NCBI GenBank assembly: GCA_934474225.1
Contig: CAKSLU010000002.1
Span: 1-64,000 of the forward strand
Direction: 5' to 3'
DNA from: an uncultured Eubacteriales bacterium
Lineage (GTDB): Bacteria; Bacillota; Clostridia; Oscillospirales; CAG-272
Length of the DNA stretch: 64,000 bases
Below the pieces are notes generated by a model that was not told the origin of the DNA, did not search any database, and was given only the letters and a program-made list of their open reading frames with translations. Positions 15,981 to 26,274 of the stretch are shown piece by piece (position 1 is the first letter of the stretch; every line of letters begins with the position of its first letter). The position numbers and the translations under genes were made by a program.

Positions 15981-16886
15981 TCATTCGCCGTCGATGTAAC
16001 GGCAGGCGGCAAGCGCCGCCGTCGCGCCGTCGGCAACGGCTGTGGCAATCTGTCGCACGCCTTTGGTGCGGCAGTCCCCTGCCGTGAAAATGCCCTCGGC
16101 GCTCGTTTTGCAGTCCTCGCCCGCGGCAATATAGCCGTGGTCGAGCGCAATGAGGTTTTCAAACGCACCGTTGTCGGGCGCAAGCCCGATAGCAACAAAC
16201 ACGCCGTCCGCCGGAATCACGCGGCGCGCGCCGCTGTGCACATCCTCGACCTCCACGCCCGTGAGCGTGCTGTCGCCGACGATGCCGGTGACCGTATGTC
16301 CGAAGACCGTCTCGACATTCGGCTTTGCGGTGAGCAGCTCGCAGAGCCGCACTTCGCCCGTGAATTCATCGAGATTCTGCACCACGGTGACCCGCGCCGC
16401 CGTCTCGGCAAGGAGCAGCGCCTCCTGCAGTGCCGAATTGCCGCCGCCGACCACAAGGGCATGCCTGTCCTTGTAGAACGCGCCGTCGCAAACCGCACAG
16501 AACGATACGCCGTCGCCGAGGAACCTGTCCTCGCCCGGCACGCCGAGCAGCCGATGGCGCGCGCCGGTCGCCAAAATGACCGCCTGCGCCGCAAAGACCT
16601 TGTCGCCGCAGTGCACATGAAAGCCGCCGCTGTGGCGCTCGATGCCCGTGACCGTCTCCACCTCGACATCCGCGCCCTGCTCGAGCACCTGCTCGACCAT
16701 TTTGTCGGCGAGTTCACTGCCGCTGACCGACAGAAACGCGGGGTAATTCTCGATCTTCGGCGAGAAGGTCATCTGCCCGCCGAAACCGCCTTTTTCAATA
16801 ATGAGCACGCGCTTGCCCGCGCGGCGCGCATACAGAGCGGCGGTCAGCCCCGCAGGGCCGCCGCCGATGATGATGATGTCATGCAT
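15981..16886 (-). CDS. trxB: Thioredoxin-disulfide reductase family flavoprotein
   Basis: 301 aa, the usual length. FAD-binding GGGPAGLTAALYARRAGK at residues 8-25, redox-active CAVC at about 129-132, NADPH-binding VVGGGNSALQEALLL at about 145-160, and a C-terminal FAD motif (GIFTAGDC). Passes electrons from NADPH to a small redoxin in the cytoplasm. Its start overlaps the end of nrdD by eight bases, so the two are translationally coupled. Because that NrdD has its own C-terminal CPNC redoxin domain, this reductase is a good candidate to recharge it directly. A ferredoxin-dependent variant cannot be excluded without alignment. Confidence 0.9.
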   Translation of the reverse strand: MHDIIIIGGGPAGLTAALYARRAGKRVLIIEKGGFGGQMTFSPKIENYPAFLSVSGSELADKMVEQVLEQGADVEVETVTGIERHSGGFHVHCGDKVFAAQAVILATGARHRLLGVPGEDRFLGDGVSFCAVCDGAFYKDRHALVVGGGNSALQEALLLAETAARVTVVQNLDEFTGEVRLCELLTAKPNVETVFGHTVTGIVGDSTLTGVEVEDVHSGARRVIPADGVFVAIGLAPDNGAFENLIALDHGYIAAGEDCKTSAEGIFTAGDCRTKGVRQIATAVADGATAALAACRYIDGE

Positions 16887-19248
16887 GGACTTTTGCTTCC
16901 TTCTGCGCGATGAAGTCCTTCACGCCCGCAACGCCCGCAAACTTCGCGTCGCCGCAGACCAGTGTGGGCGCCTGCTTCAGCCCGAGCGACTCCGCCAGTG
17001 CGCGGTTCTCCTCGACGAGCAGTTTTTCATAGGGGATACCCGCCTCGTCCAGCAGCTTTGCCGCGATCTTGCAGTTGGGGCAGGTTGCCGTTGCAAAGAG
17101 GCGAACCGGCAGATCCGCCGCCTCCGCTTCGGGTGCCGCCATATCGGGATGCAGCACGCCCGCATGCGTCAGCACGCTGCGCCCGATGTTGTAGGTGCGG
17201 CGATCCTTGAATTCATGCGCCTTGCCGTCGTTCCAGTTCTGCACCGGGCGATAGTAGCCGGTGATACGGCTGTAGACCTCGGTCTTCTCGCCGCAGTGCG
17301 GGCACTCGAAGTGCTCCCCGGCGATGTAGCCGTGCTTCTTGCAGATGGAATAGGTGGGCGAGAGCGTGTAGTAGGGCAGCTTGTAGTTCATCGCAATCTT
17401 GCGCACGAGGTTTGCCGCCGCCTTCCAGTCGGGCAGTTTCTCGCCGAGGAAGGCGTGGAAGACCGTGCCCGAGGTGTACAGCGTCTGCAAATCGTCCTGA
17501 ATGTCCAGCGCGGAGAACACATCCTCGGTGTAGCCGACCGGCAGATGCGAGGAGTTGGTGTAGTACGGTGCGCCGTCGTCGCCGCCCGCCGTGATGATGT
17601 CGGGATAGCGGCGCTTGTCGTGCTTGGCGAGGCGGTAGGTCGTGGACTCCGCCGGGGTCGCCTCGAGGTTGTAGAGGTCGCCGTACTGCTCCTGATAGTC
17701 GGAGAGGCGCTCGCGCATGTGGTTGAGCACTTCCTTGGTGAATTCCTGCGCCTCGGTCTCGGTCAGGTCCTTGCGGATCCAGCGCGCGTTGAGGCACGCC
17801 TCGTTCATGCCGATGAGGCCGATCGTGGAGAAGTGGTTCTCAAACGTGCCGAGATAGCGCTTGGTGTAAGGGTACAGCCCCTCGTTCAGCAGCTTGGTGA
17901 TGACCGTGCGCTTGATGTTCAGCGAGCGCGCCGCCACATCCATCATGTGGTCGAGGCGGCGGTAGAACTCATCCTTGTCCGCCGACAGGTAGGCGATGCG
18001 CGGCATGTTGATGGTGACCACGCCGACCGAGCCGGTGCTCTCGCCGCTGCCGAAGAAGCCGCCCGACTTCTTGCGCAGCTCGCGCAAATCGAGACGCAGA
18101 CGGCAGCACATCGAGCGAACATCGCTCGGCTCCATGTCGCTGTTGATATAATTGGAGAAATACGGCGTGCCGTATTTGCTGGTCATCTCAAAGAGCAGCT
18201 TGTTGTTCTCAGTCTCCGACCAGTCAAAGTCGCGCGTGATGGAATAGGTCGGAATCGGGTACTGGAAGCCGCGGCCGTTGGCGTCGCCCTCGATCATGAT
18301 CTCGATGAACGCCTTGTTGATGAGGTCCATCTCCGCCTTGCAGTCGCCGTAGGTGAAGTCCATATCTTTGCCGCCGACGATAGCGGGCACGGATTCCATA
18401 TCCTTCGGCACCGTCCAGTCGAGCGTGATGTTGGAGAAAGGCGCCTGCGTGCCCCAGCGGGAGGGGGTGTTGACGCCGTAAATGAAGGCTTCAAGGCTCT
18501 TCTTGACCTGGTCATAGTTCAGGTTATCCGTCTTGACAAACGGCGCAAGGTAGGTATCAAACGAGGAGAACGCCTGCGCGCCCGCCCATTCGTTCTGCAT
18601 GATGCCGAGGAAGTTGACCATCTGGTTGCAGAGCACCGACAGATGCTTTGCGGGGGCGGAGGTCATCTTGCCCGGAATGCCGCCGAGACCCTCGCGGATG
18701 AGCTGCTTCAGCGACCAGCCCGCGCAGTAGCCCGTGAGCATGCTGAGGTCGTGGATGTGGATGTCCGCACCGCGGTGCGCCTGCGCAATCTCGTCATCAT
18801 AGACCTCGGAGAGCCAGTAGTTTGCCGTAATCGCGCCCGAGTTGCTGAGAATCAGACCGCCGACCGAGTAGGTGACGGTGGAATTCTCCTTCACGCGCCA
18901 GTCGGTGACCTTGACATAGCTGTCCACCAGCTCCTTGTAGTCGAGAATCGTGGACTTCATGTTGCGCAGCTTTTCGCGCTGGCGGCGGTAGAGGATGTAC
19001 GCCTTGGCAACCTCGGCATAGCCGCCCTGAATCAGCACCGACTCGACGCTGTCCTGGATGTCCTCAACGGCAATCAGACCGTCCTTGATTTTCGGCTCGA
19101 AATCCGCCGTGACGCGGAGTGCGAGAAAGTCGATGATGCTCGGATGAAAATTGACCTCGCAAGCCTCGAATGCCATCTGAATGGCGCTCGAAATCTTGGA
19201 CAGGTCAAAATCAACAATTTTGTTGTCTCTCTTTTTTACATGATACAT
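16879..19248 (-). CDS. nrdD: Anaerobic ribonucleoside-triphosphate reductase with C-terminal redoxin domain
   Basis: 789 aa from the ATG at 19248 (GGGGGA upstream). Class III enzyme making dNTPs from NTPs under anoxia. Order: N-terminal ATP-cone (residues about 1-90, KRDNKIVDFDLSKISSAIQ), the large catalytic barrel, a zinc site (SICKKHG and CPHCGE, about 630-655), and the glycyl-radical loop RITGYYRPVQNWNDGK (about 665). It is followed by a roughly 75-aa thioredoxin/glutaredoxin-like domain with CPNC (about 719-722) and cis-Pro QAPTLV. The fused redoxin suggests a thiol-dependent reductant instead of formate, as described for the NrdD2-type group. It is coupled to trxB and preceded by nrdG. 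Confidence 0.93.
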   Translation of the reverse strand: MYHVKKRDNKIVDFDLSKISSAIQMAFEACEVNFHPSIIDFLALRVTADFEPKIKDGLIAVEDIQDSVESVLIQGGYAEVAKAYILYRRQREKLRNMKSTILDYKELVDSYVKVTDWRVKENSTVTYSVGGLILSNSGAITANYWLSEVYDDEIAQAHRGADIHIHDLSMLTGYCAGWSLKQLIREGLGGIPGKMTSAPAKHLSVLCNQMVNFLGIMQNEWAGAQAFSSFDTYLAPFVKTDNLNYDQVKKSLEAFIYGVNTPSRWGTQAPFSNITLDWTVPKDMESVPAIVGGKDMDFTYGDCKAEMDLINKAFIEIMIEGDANGRGFQYPIPTYSITRDFDWSETENNKLLFEMTSKYGTPYFSNYINSDMEPSDVRSMCCRLRLDLRELRKKSGGFFGSGESTGSVGVVTINMPRIAYLSADKDEFYRRLDHMMDVAARSLNIKRTVITKLLNEGLYPYTKRYLGTFENHFSTIGLIGMNEACLNARWIRKDLTETEAQEFTKEVLNHMRERLSDYQEQYGDLYNLEATPAESTTYRLAKHDKRRYPDIITAGGDDGAPYYTNSSHLPVGYTEDVFSALDIQDDLQTLYTSGTVFHAFLGEKLPDWKAAANLVRKIAMNYKLPYYTLSPTYSICKKHGYIAGEHFECPHCGEKTEVYSRITGYYRPVQNWNDGKAHEFKDRRTYNIGRSVLTHAGVLHPDMAAPEAEAADLPVRLFATATCPNCKIAAKLLDEAGIPYEKLLVEENRALAESLGLKQAPTLVCGDAKFAGVAGVKDFIAQKEAKVHA

Positions 19249-19303
19249 AAAAAGCCGTCCCCCTGTAGTACATTTACACTGTATTTTCGCAGTCAGTGCT
19301 ATT

Positions 19304-19332
19304 AGCATACCACAGATGAAACGGCTTGTCAA
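19304..19332 (-). promoter_or_regulatory. Promoter of nrdD-trxB
   Basis: Minus strand perfect TTGACA (19327-19332), 17-base spacer, TATGCT (19304-19309), 56 bases before the nrdD start. Confidence 0.8.
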
Positions 19333-19342
19333 TATTCAAAAG

Positions 19343-19358
19343 GTACAATATTTTGATT
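19343..19358. promoter_or_regulatory. Second, weaker NrdR-like box
   Basis: GTACAATATTTTGATT matches the NrdR consensus ACACwATATATwGTGT at 11 of 16 positions. Its centre is exactly 32 bp (three helical turns) from that of the strong box at 19375-19390, the spacing typical of paired NrdR sites. Confidence 0.5.
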
Positions 19359-19374
19359 CTTTTTTTGACGCGCG

Positions 19375-19390
19375 GCACTATATATTGTGT
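19375..19390. promoter_or_regulatory. NrdR box upstream of nrdD
   Basis: GCACTATATATTGTGT, nearly identical to the 16-bp consensus bound by the ATP/dATP-sensing repressor NrdR. It lies in the 157-bp nrdG-nrdD gap, upstream of the nrdD -35 box. Confidence 0.75.
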
Positions 19391-19405
19391 ATCGTTGCCT
19401 GCCAC

Positions 19406-21624
<2,219 letters not shown>

Positions 21625-21626
21625 AT

Positions 21627-21652
21627 CAGTCGAAAACCGAGGTTTTCGACTG
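21627..21652 (+). other. Stem-loop directly after the gdhA stop
   Basis: Perfect 12-bp inverted repeat CAGTCGAAAACC / GGTTTTCGACTG with a GA centre, two bases after the stop codon and without a U-tract. It may stabilise the 3' end of the mRNA. Confidence 0.5.
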
Positions 21653-21750
21653 GGACAAGGGCGTTCACTCGCGTGCGCTCAGCCGCGCCGCCCTTTAAGG
21701 AGTAAAAAAGCCGGCACAGCCGTCTTTTTTACGAGAATCGAATGAAGAAA

Positions 21751-21788
21751 ACAGACCGAACGGATTTCCGTTCGGTCTGTTTTTCTTT
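21751..21788 (+). terminator. Strong intrinsic terminator downstream of gdhA
   Basis: Fourteen-bp GC-rich stem (21751-21764 with 21767-21780) followed by TTTTCTTT. The 21625-22156 gap holds this terminator, the stem-loop at 21627 and two palindromic repeats; no gene is visible. Confidence 0.85.
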
Positions 21789-21817
21789 GCGGCGAGTGTA
21801 AAATCTGCGCTCTTTTT

Positions 21818-21926
21818 CAGCCCCCTCGGTGAGGGGGCTGTCACCGACAGGTGACTGGGGGAGTTTTTGCTTTGTTCAAAACTCCTTCCGTCGCCGTTCG
21901 GCGACACCTCCCTCACCGAGGGAGGT
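21818..21926. repeat. Palindromic repeat element, variant copy B
   Basis: About 109 bp with ends CAGCCCCCTCGGTGAGGGGG and CTCCCTCACCGAGGGAGG and the shared core GGTGACTGGGGGAG. The layout is like copies A and C but the arm sequences differ, with compensating changes on both sides that preserve the stems. Confidence 0.75.
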
Positions 21927-21993
21927 AAAAAAAGTAGTTCGCGTACGAATGCGGCGGGAGCAAGCCCCCGCCCTACGGAATTGTGTGAGATTC

Positions 21994-22104
21994 GGCTCCC
22001 CTGTGCAAGGGGAGCTGGCGCGGGAGCGCCTGAGGGGTTGTTCCGTACCTTTGTAACAATCCCTCCGGCGGCTACGCCGCCACCTCCCTTTACACAAGGG
22101 AGGC
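21994..22104. repeat. Palindromic repeat element, copy C
   Basis: About 111 bp, nearly the same as copy A over both arms and the GAGGGGTTGTTCCGTA segment. Between copies B and C a short GC hairpin (GGCGGG...CCCGCC near 21951-21972) resembles another widespread Clostridia repeat fragment. Confidence 0.8.
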
Positions 22105-22156
22105 ATAGATACATCGGCATGGACGCGACGCCATCGGTCTCCCGCCGCGCGCGTTC

Positions 22157-23098
22157 TTACTTATACTTATAGAATCCCTCGCCGGAGGACATACCGAGCT
22201 TGCCTGCGTCGATGTATTCCTTCAGCATCTTCGACATGCCCTTGAAATTGTAGGGCGCGAGGAAAGGCGGAATCTTCACATACATCTGCACGATGTTGTA
22301 CGCCGTGGTCAGCCCGACCGTATCGAGAATCCGGAACGGCCCCTTGGGCGCGCCCGTGCCGAGCGTCCACGCCTTGTCGATGCTCTCCGGGTCGGAAATG
22401 CCGTTGACATAGAGGTCCATGCCCGAGAACAGCAGCGGAATCAGCATCGAATTGAGCAGATAGCCCGCCTTCTCCTTGCGCACCGGCAGCGGAATCATGC
22501 GGATTTCCTTGGCGAAGTCCATGATCGCGTCGAAATACTTCGCATCGGTCTTCGGCTGCGCCATGATTTCGGCGGTGTTGTTCTTCCAGATGGAGTTGGC
22601 AAAGTGGAGCGACAGAAACTTGTCGGGTCTGCCTGTGAACTTCGCCAGCTTGGAGGGCAGCAGCGTGGAGGAATTGGTGACGATCACGGTCTTTGCGGGG
22701 AGCAGCGGGGCAAGCGCGGTGTAGAACGCATCCTTCTGCTTGATGTCCTCCGCCATCGACTCGATGACGAGGTCGGCATCTTCCACCGCCTTCTTCATGT
22801 CCAGCTCCAGTTTCAGCCCGGTGTATGCGCGCTCCACGGCGGCAAGGCAGGCGTCCTTGTCAAAGCTCTCATAGTCGGCAATGCCGCGCGCCCAGGTCGC
22901 CGGGGTCTGCCCCTCGGGGGTCGCCATCTTCTCGATGGTCTCGGTGTAGACGGCTTTCAGATGGTCCAGCTTCGGCCGGGTGCGCCCGATGCTGCCCTTG
23001 CTGCGCAGCCAGATGGTGACATCAAAGCCGCAGTAGGCTGCCTGAAAGGCAATCTGACTGCCGAGGACGCCGCCGCCCGCAACAACGATTTTTTTCAT
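22157..23098 (-). CDS. 3-hydroxyacyl-CoA dehydrogenase family protein
   Basis: 313 aa from the ATG at 23098 (AAGGAG upstream). N-terminal NAD-binding Rossmann motif GGGVLGSQIAFQAAYCGFDV (residues about 8-27), catalytic His in LSLHFANSIW (about 155) where most homologues read G-M-H-F-F-N-P, and the C-terminal dimerisation domain with APKGPFRILDTVGL (about 240). The family oxidises 3-hydroxybutyryl-CoA or related acyl-CoAs, for example in butyrate formation. No crotonase, thiolase or acyl-CoA dehydrogenase is adjacent, so the pathway is not defined. The altered active-site neighbourhood (A-N-S instead of F-N-P) marks a subgroup that may prefer another substrate. Confidence 0.85.
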   Translation of the reverse strand: MKKIVVAGGGVLGSQIAFQAAYCGFDVTIWLRSKGSIGRTRPKLDHLKAVYTETIEKMATPEGQTPATWARGIADYESFDKDACLAAVERAYTGLKLELDMKKAVEDADLVIESMAEDIKQKDAFYTALAPLLPAKTVIVTNSSTLLPSKLAKFTGRPDKFLSLHFANSIWKNNTAEIMAQPKTDAKYFDAIMDFAKEIRMIPLPVRKEKAGYLLNSMLIPLLFSGMDLYVNGISDPESIDKAWTLGTGAPKGPFRILDTVGLTTAYNIVQMYVKIPPFLAPYNFKGMSKMLKEYIDAGKLGMSSGEGFYKYK

Positions 23099-23138
23099 GG
23101 TTTTGTCTCCTTGTGTTAAAATTTTTTCATACACAGAC

Positions 23139-23167
23139 AGTTTACCACAGGATTGCCCGCAAAGCAA
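23139..23167 (-). promoter_or_regulatory. Promoter of the 3-hydroxyacyl-CoA dehydrogenase gene
   Basis: Minus strand TTGCTT (23162-23167), 17-base spacer, TAAACT (23139-23144). Confidence 0.55.
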
Positions 23168-23220
23168 CAAATATTTTATTGAAAACCGATCAAAGCCGCG
23201 CGTTTTGCCGCAGCGCGTCA

Positions 23221-23250
23221 AAACCCCGGAAAGAAAAATCCTTTCCGGGG
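23221..23250 (-). terminator. Terminator of the rtcB/nucleotidyltransferase unit
   Basis: Ten-bp stem (23224-23233 with 23241-23250), followed on the minus strand by TTTTGACG. It starts just after the nucleotidyltransferase stop at 23255. Confidence 0.75.
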
Positions 23251-23254
23251 CTTT

Positions 23255-24013
23255 TCACAAAAGTTTCAGCGCATCGAGGAAGAGCGCGTCGAGCGTCGCC
23301 GAGCTTGCCTGCAGCGCATCCGGCATGGCGCCGACGCGCGCCTGCATCTCGGCAAGACCGCACTCAAGATAGGCGCTGAGCGTCGGAATGCGCGGAATCA
23401 TCCCGCACTCCGCTGTGCGCATCTTCTGCGCAAGAAGTGCGTCGACCGTCTCCCGCAGCGCCGCCGGAAGCTCGGCGGCCGCCAGCTCGGCAAAGCGCAT
23501 CGGCGGCGGCGTACCGCGCTCTAAAATCCATTGGCAGGCCAGCAGCGGGCGCAGCACATAGAAATACTTCTTTGCTCGCACCATGTCGCCGCGCAGGTAC
23601 GCGCGATAGTTCCCCTCTGCCATGCTGAGGTAGTGGTACATGCTCTTTTTTTGGGAAAAGCGCTCTGCCATGGCGGCGCGCAGACGGTCGGCAAAGGGCG
23701 TCTCCCGATAGACAAGGGGCGACATGAGCCATTCAAACACCGTCGGGTTGGACTTATCAAAGAGGCGCAGCGTCTTTTGCAGATCCCAGCCGTTCACATC
23801 CAGCACGGGCGTCACCGGCAGCTCGATGACATCGCGGACAGGGCGCAGCCGCAGATAGTCGCGCGTCGGGCGCACATAGATAAAGCGCACATCATAGTCG
23901 CTGTCCGGCGAGGCAAAGCCCCATGCGCGGCTGCCGGATTCCACCGCCAGCAGAATGCGGACGCCTTCCCGCCGCTCTGTTTCGTCAAGTATCGTCAGAA
24001 TCTCCCGACGCAT
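23255..24013 (-). CDS. COG3541-type nucleotidyltransferase
   Basis: 252 aa. The polymerase-beta-like nucleotidyltransferase signature is clear near the N-terminus: ESGSRAWGFASPDSDYDVRF (about residues 25-44), with the G-S...D-x-D metal-binding pattern intact. The rest matches the YcgL/COG3541 group (DLQKTLRLFDKSNPTVFEWL, and KKYFYVLRPLLACQWI). The biochemical substrate of this group is not known to me; nucleotidylation of RNA ends or proteins is possible. Its start lies 29 bases inside the end of rtcB, with AAAGGAGG upstream, so the two are translationally coupled. This suggests a joint role in RNA end processing or repair. Confidence 0.82.
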   Translation of the reverse strand: MRREILTILDETERREGVRILLAVESGSRAWGFASPDSDYDVRFIYVRPTRDYLRLRPVRDVIELPVTPVLDVNGWDLQKTLRLFDKSNPTVFEWLMSPLVYRETPFADRLRAAMAERFSQKKSMYHYLSMAEGNYRAYLRGDMVRAKKYFYVLRPLLACQWILERGTPPPMRFAELAAAELPAALRETVDALLAQKMRTAECGMIPRIPTLSAYLECGLAEMQARVGAMPDALQASSATLDALFLDALKLL

Positions 24014-25265
24014 CCTTATTTCCCTCCTTTTCTGTTTTCTTCGCCCATGGCGGCGTGTCGTCCGCCGCCTTGAAGTTGTAGACAGGCTTCAAAATATCGA
24101 CCACCTCCACCGCATCCCGCACGGCGTCCTCGATTTCGGCAAGCGACTTGTATGCCATCGGCGCCTCGTCCAGCGTCTCCGCCGTGACCGAAGTCGTGTA
24201 GATGCCTGCCATCGACGCGCGGTAGGCGTCCATATCCAGCGTTTCCTTGGCGCGGGCGCGCGACATGACGCGCCCTGCACCGTGCGGCGCGGAAAAGTTC
24301 CATGCCGGATTGCCGCGTCCGACGGCGAGAATCGAGCCGTCCCGCATGTTGATGGGAATCAGCAGCCGCTCCCCCGCATGCGCGGCGACCGCGCCCTTGC
24401 GCAGAATCATCTCCTCGGTGTCGATGTAGTTGTGCACGGTGTGGAACGCCTCCGCCGCCGTCGTGCCGGTGTGCGCCAGCAGGATTTCCGCCATCTTCTC
24501 CCGATTCCGTCTTGCAAAGCGCTGACAGATCTCCACATCGTGCAGATAATCCGCCATAAAGCTGCCGTAGAGCCAGCAGAGGTCGGCGGGCACCAATAGC
24601 GCCTGCGTGACAAAATCCCGCTTGAGCGCCTGCAGCGCGCCCTCGATTTCCGCCCGTCTGCCCGCCGCCTTGTAGGTGCGGATGATTTCATCCCGCGCCT
24701 TGAAATAATCCTCCTTGCCCATGTGCAGATCCACGGCAAGCTGCTGGTAGATCTCCGCCACCTGCTTGCCGAGGTTGCGGCTGCCGGAGTGGATGACCAG
24801 ATAGAGCGTGCCGTCCGACGCGCGGTCGACCTCGATGAAATGGTTGCCGCCGCCGAGCGTGCCCAGCGAGCGCTCGAGCCAACGGCTGTCCCGCAGCGCG
24901 CGGAAGCAGCGCAGTTCGGTCAGATCAAAGCGCTCCTGTCTGCCGTCCCAGACCCGCATGCCGGACGGGATGAAATGCGCCGCCGCATCCAGCGTGGGCA
25001 AATCAATTTCGCGCTCTGCCAGCCGCACGGTGTACATGCCGCAGCCGATGTCCACCCCCACGATGTTTGGGCAGACTTTGTCCGTGACGGTCATGGTCGT
25101 GCCGACAGTGCAGCCTTTTCCGGCATGCACATCCGGCATGATACGCACGCGGCTGTCCGCCGTCAGCGCATAGCTGCACATGCGGCGAATCTGTTCGATT
25201 GCGCCCTCCTCCACCGTCTGCGCATAGCAGACGGCCGTTGTGACGGTTCCCTGAATCTCAAACAT
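23985..25265 (-). CDS. rtcB: RNA-splicing ligase RtcB
   Basis: 426 aa from the ATG at 25265 (AAAGGAG upstream), a normal length for bacterial RtcB. The GTP/Mn-dependent ligase joins 2',3'-cyclic phosphate or 3'-phosphate RNA ends to 5'-OH ends. Key motifs are intact: MPDVHAGKGCTVGTT (about 45), VGVDIGCGM with the metal-binding Cys (about 75), NHFIEVD, HSGSRNLGKQVA (about 165), and the guanylylated His in APHGAGRVMSR (about 325). No archease or RNA cyclase is adjacent. It lies downstream of two WYL regulators and overlaps the nucleotidyltransferase gene, a grouping that suggests a regulated RNA-repair module. Confidence 0.95.
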   Translation of the reverse strand: MFEIQGTVTTAVCYAQTVEEGAIEQIRRMCSYALTADSRVRIMPDVHAGKGCTVGTTMTVTDKVCPNIVGVDIGCGMYTVRLAEREIDLPTLDAAAHFIPSGMRVWDGRQERFDLTELRCFRALRDSRWLERSLGTLGGGNHFIEVDRASDGTLYLVIHSGSRNLGKQVAEIYQQLAVDLHMGKEDYFKARDEIIRTYKAAGRRAEIEGALQALKRDFVTQALLVPADLCWLYGSFMADYLHDVEICQRFARRNREKMAEILLAHTGTTAAEAFHTVHNYIDTEEMILRKGAVAAHAGERLLIPINMRDGSILAVGRGNPAWNFSAPHGAGRVMSRARAKETLDMDAYRASMAGIYTTSVTAETLDEAPMAYKSLAEIEDAVRDAVEVVDILKPVYNFKAADDTPPWAKKTEKEGNKDASGDSDDT

Positions 25266-25314
25266 AGCGGCTCCTTTCCGTGCGCCCTTGCGCGCCCCCC
25301 CGGTTTGTGATTCC

Positions 25315-25343
25315 AGTATAGCAAAAATATACCGCGCCATCAC
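25315..25343 (-). promoter_or_regulatory. Possible promoter of rtcB
   Basis: Minus strand TATACT (25315-25320), with GTGATG 17 bases upstream as a poor -35. A weak -35 would fit dependence on an activator. Confidence 0.35.
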
Positions 25344-25345
25344 GG

Positions 25346-25382
25346 AAAAAAAGTTGCGAGCATCACTACCCGCAGCTTTTTT
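25346..25382 (-). terminator. Terminator overlapping the end of the second WYL gene
   Basis: Twelve-bp stem with one wobble (25347-25358 with 25371-25382), followed on the minus strand by a T tract. The stop codon of the WYL gene (25366-25368) lies in the loop. Confidence 0.6.
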
Positions 25383-26274
25383 GTTTCATCAGCCGTTCCC
25401 GCATCAGCGAGACGAAGCTGTCCGGCGCGACGACGCGCACCGTCGGTCCGAAGGACAGAATGCGGATGACCATCTCGGTCTCGTCGTCCCAGTCGTATAG
25501 AATCGTCACCCGATAGCGCCCGTCCGCGAGGCGCTCCGCCTGCTTTTCAAAGTGCGCAAAATGCATCAGCACGCGCTCCGGCGTGTTGCGGCGGTCGTCC
25601 ATCTCGAGGACGACCTGCCGCCGCCGCGGCGTGCGATTTCGGCGCGCCTTTGGCGCGCAGCCGCCCACAAGCGGCTCACAGCGAACGATGCGCGCGAGGT
25701 TCACCGTGACGGCGCTGCTTCCGCCCTCTCCGATCAGGCGGAATTTGTCGTCCTTCTCGGAGTATTCCAACTGCAGCGGCAGCAGCGTGACATGCAGGAT
25801 GCTGCCATGGCGGTTGGTCATGTCCACGCGCAGCGGCTGTTTCTGCCGAATGGCGTCTAAAATGAGGCGGAAGCGGCGGATATAGTCCGCATCCGTGTAG
25901 GGGTCGCCGTCCGCATAGCGGTCAAACACGCAGATGTCGGCGGGCAAAAACAGCGGTGCAATATCGTCCGCATCCGGGCACGCATCGGTGAACAGGCGGA
26001 TGCGCGGGTCAAGCAGAACTGCCTTCTGCCAGCGCCGCTCGGTCAGGGTCAGCGGCAGGGTCGGCGCGTGGCGCAACGGCGTAGTGCCGTCCGCCGCAAG
26101 CAGCTGCCAGCGCCCGCCCGCAAGCGCAGGCTCAATGTTCAGCACGCTCTCGCCGAAGGCGTTTGCGGCGACGATGGCGCGCAGCTCCCCCTTTTCAAGC
26201 GGATGGGCGACCGCAGCGCGCAGCACTGCCGCCACAGCGTTGTAATACGCGCCGTACAGTTCACTGAAAATCAT
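25366..26274 (-). CDS. WYL-domain regulator (second of pair)
   Basis: 302 aa from the ATG at 26274, preceded by GGAGGGGAGG. It overlaps the end of the other WYL gene by 14 bases, so the pair is co-translated. No clear N-terminal helix-turn-helix is seen. Residues about 110-230 match a WYL ligand-sensing domain (RQKQPLRVDMTNRHGS, EYSEKDDKFRLIG), and the C-terminus has the WCX-like extension (RVTILYDWDDETEMVIRILS). WYL proteins bind nucleic-acid or nucleotide-type ligands and control defence or repair genes. It probably works with its partner to control the rtcB pair downstream; this is inferred from position. Confidence 0.82.
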   Translation of the reverse strand: MIFSELYGAYYNAVAAVLRAAVAHPLEKGELRAIVAANAFGESVLNIEPALAGGRWQLLAADGTTPLRHAPTLPLTLTERRWQKAVLLDPRIRLFTDACPDADDIAPLFLPADICVFDRYADGDPYTDADYIRRFRLILDAIRQKQPLRVDMTNRHGSILHVTLLPLQLEYSEKDDKFRLIGEGGSSAVTVNLARIVRCEPLVGGCAPKARRNRTPRRRQVVLEMDDRRNTPERVLMHFAHFEKQAERLADGRYRVTILYDWDDETEMVIRILSFGPTVRVVAPDSFVSLMRERLMKQKSCG

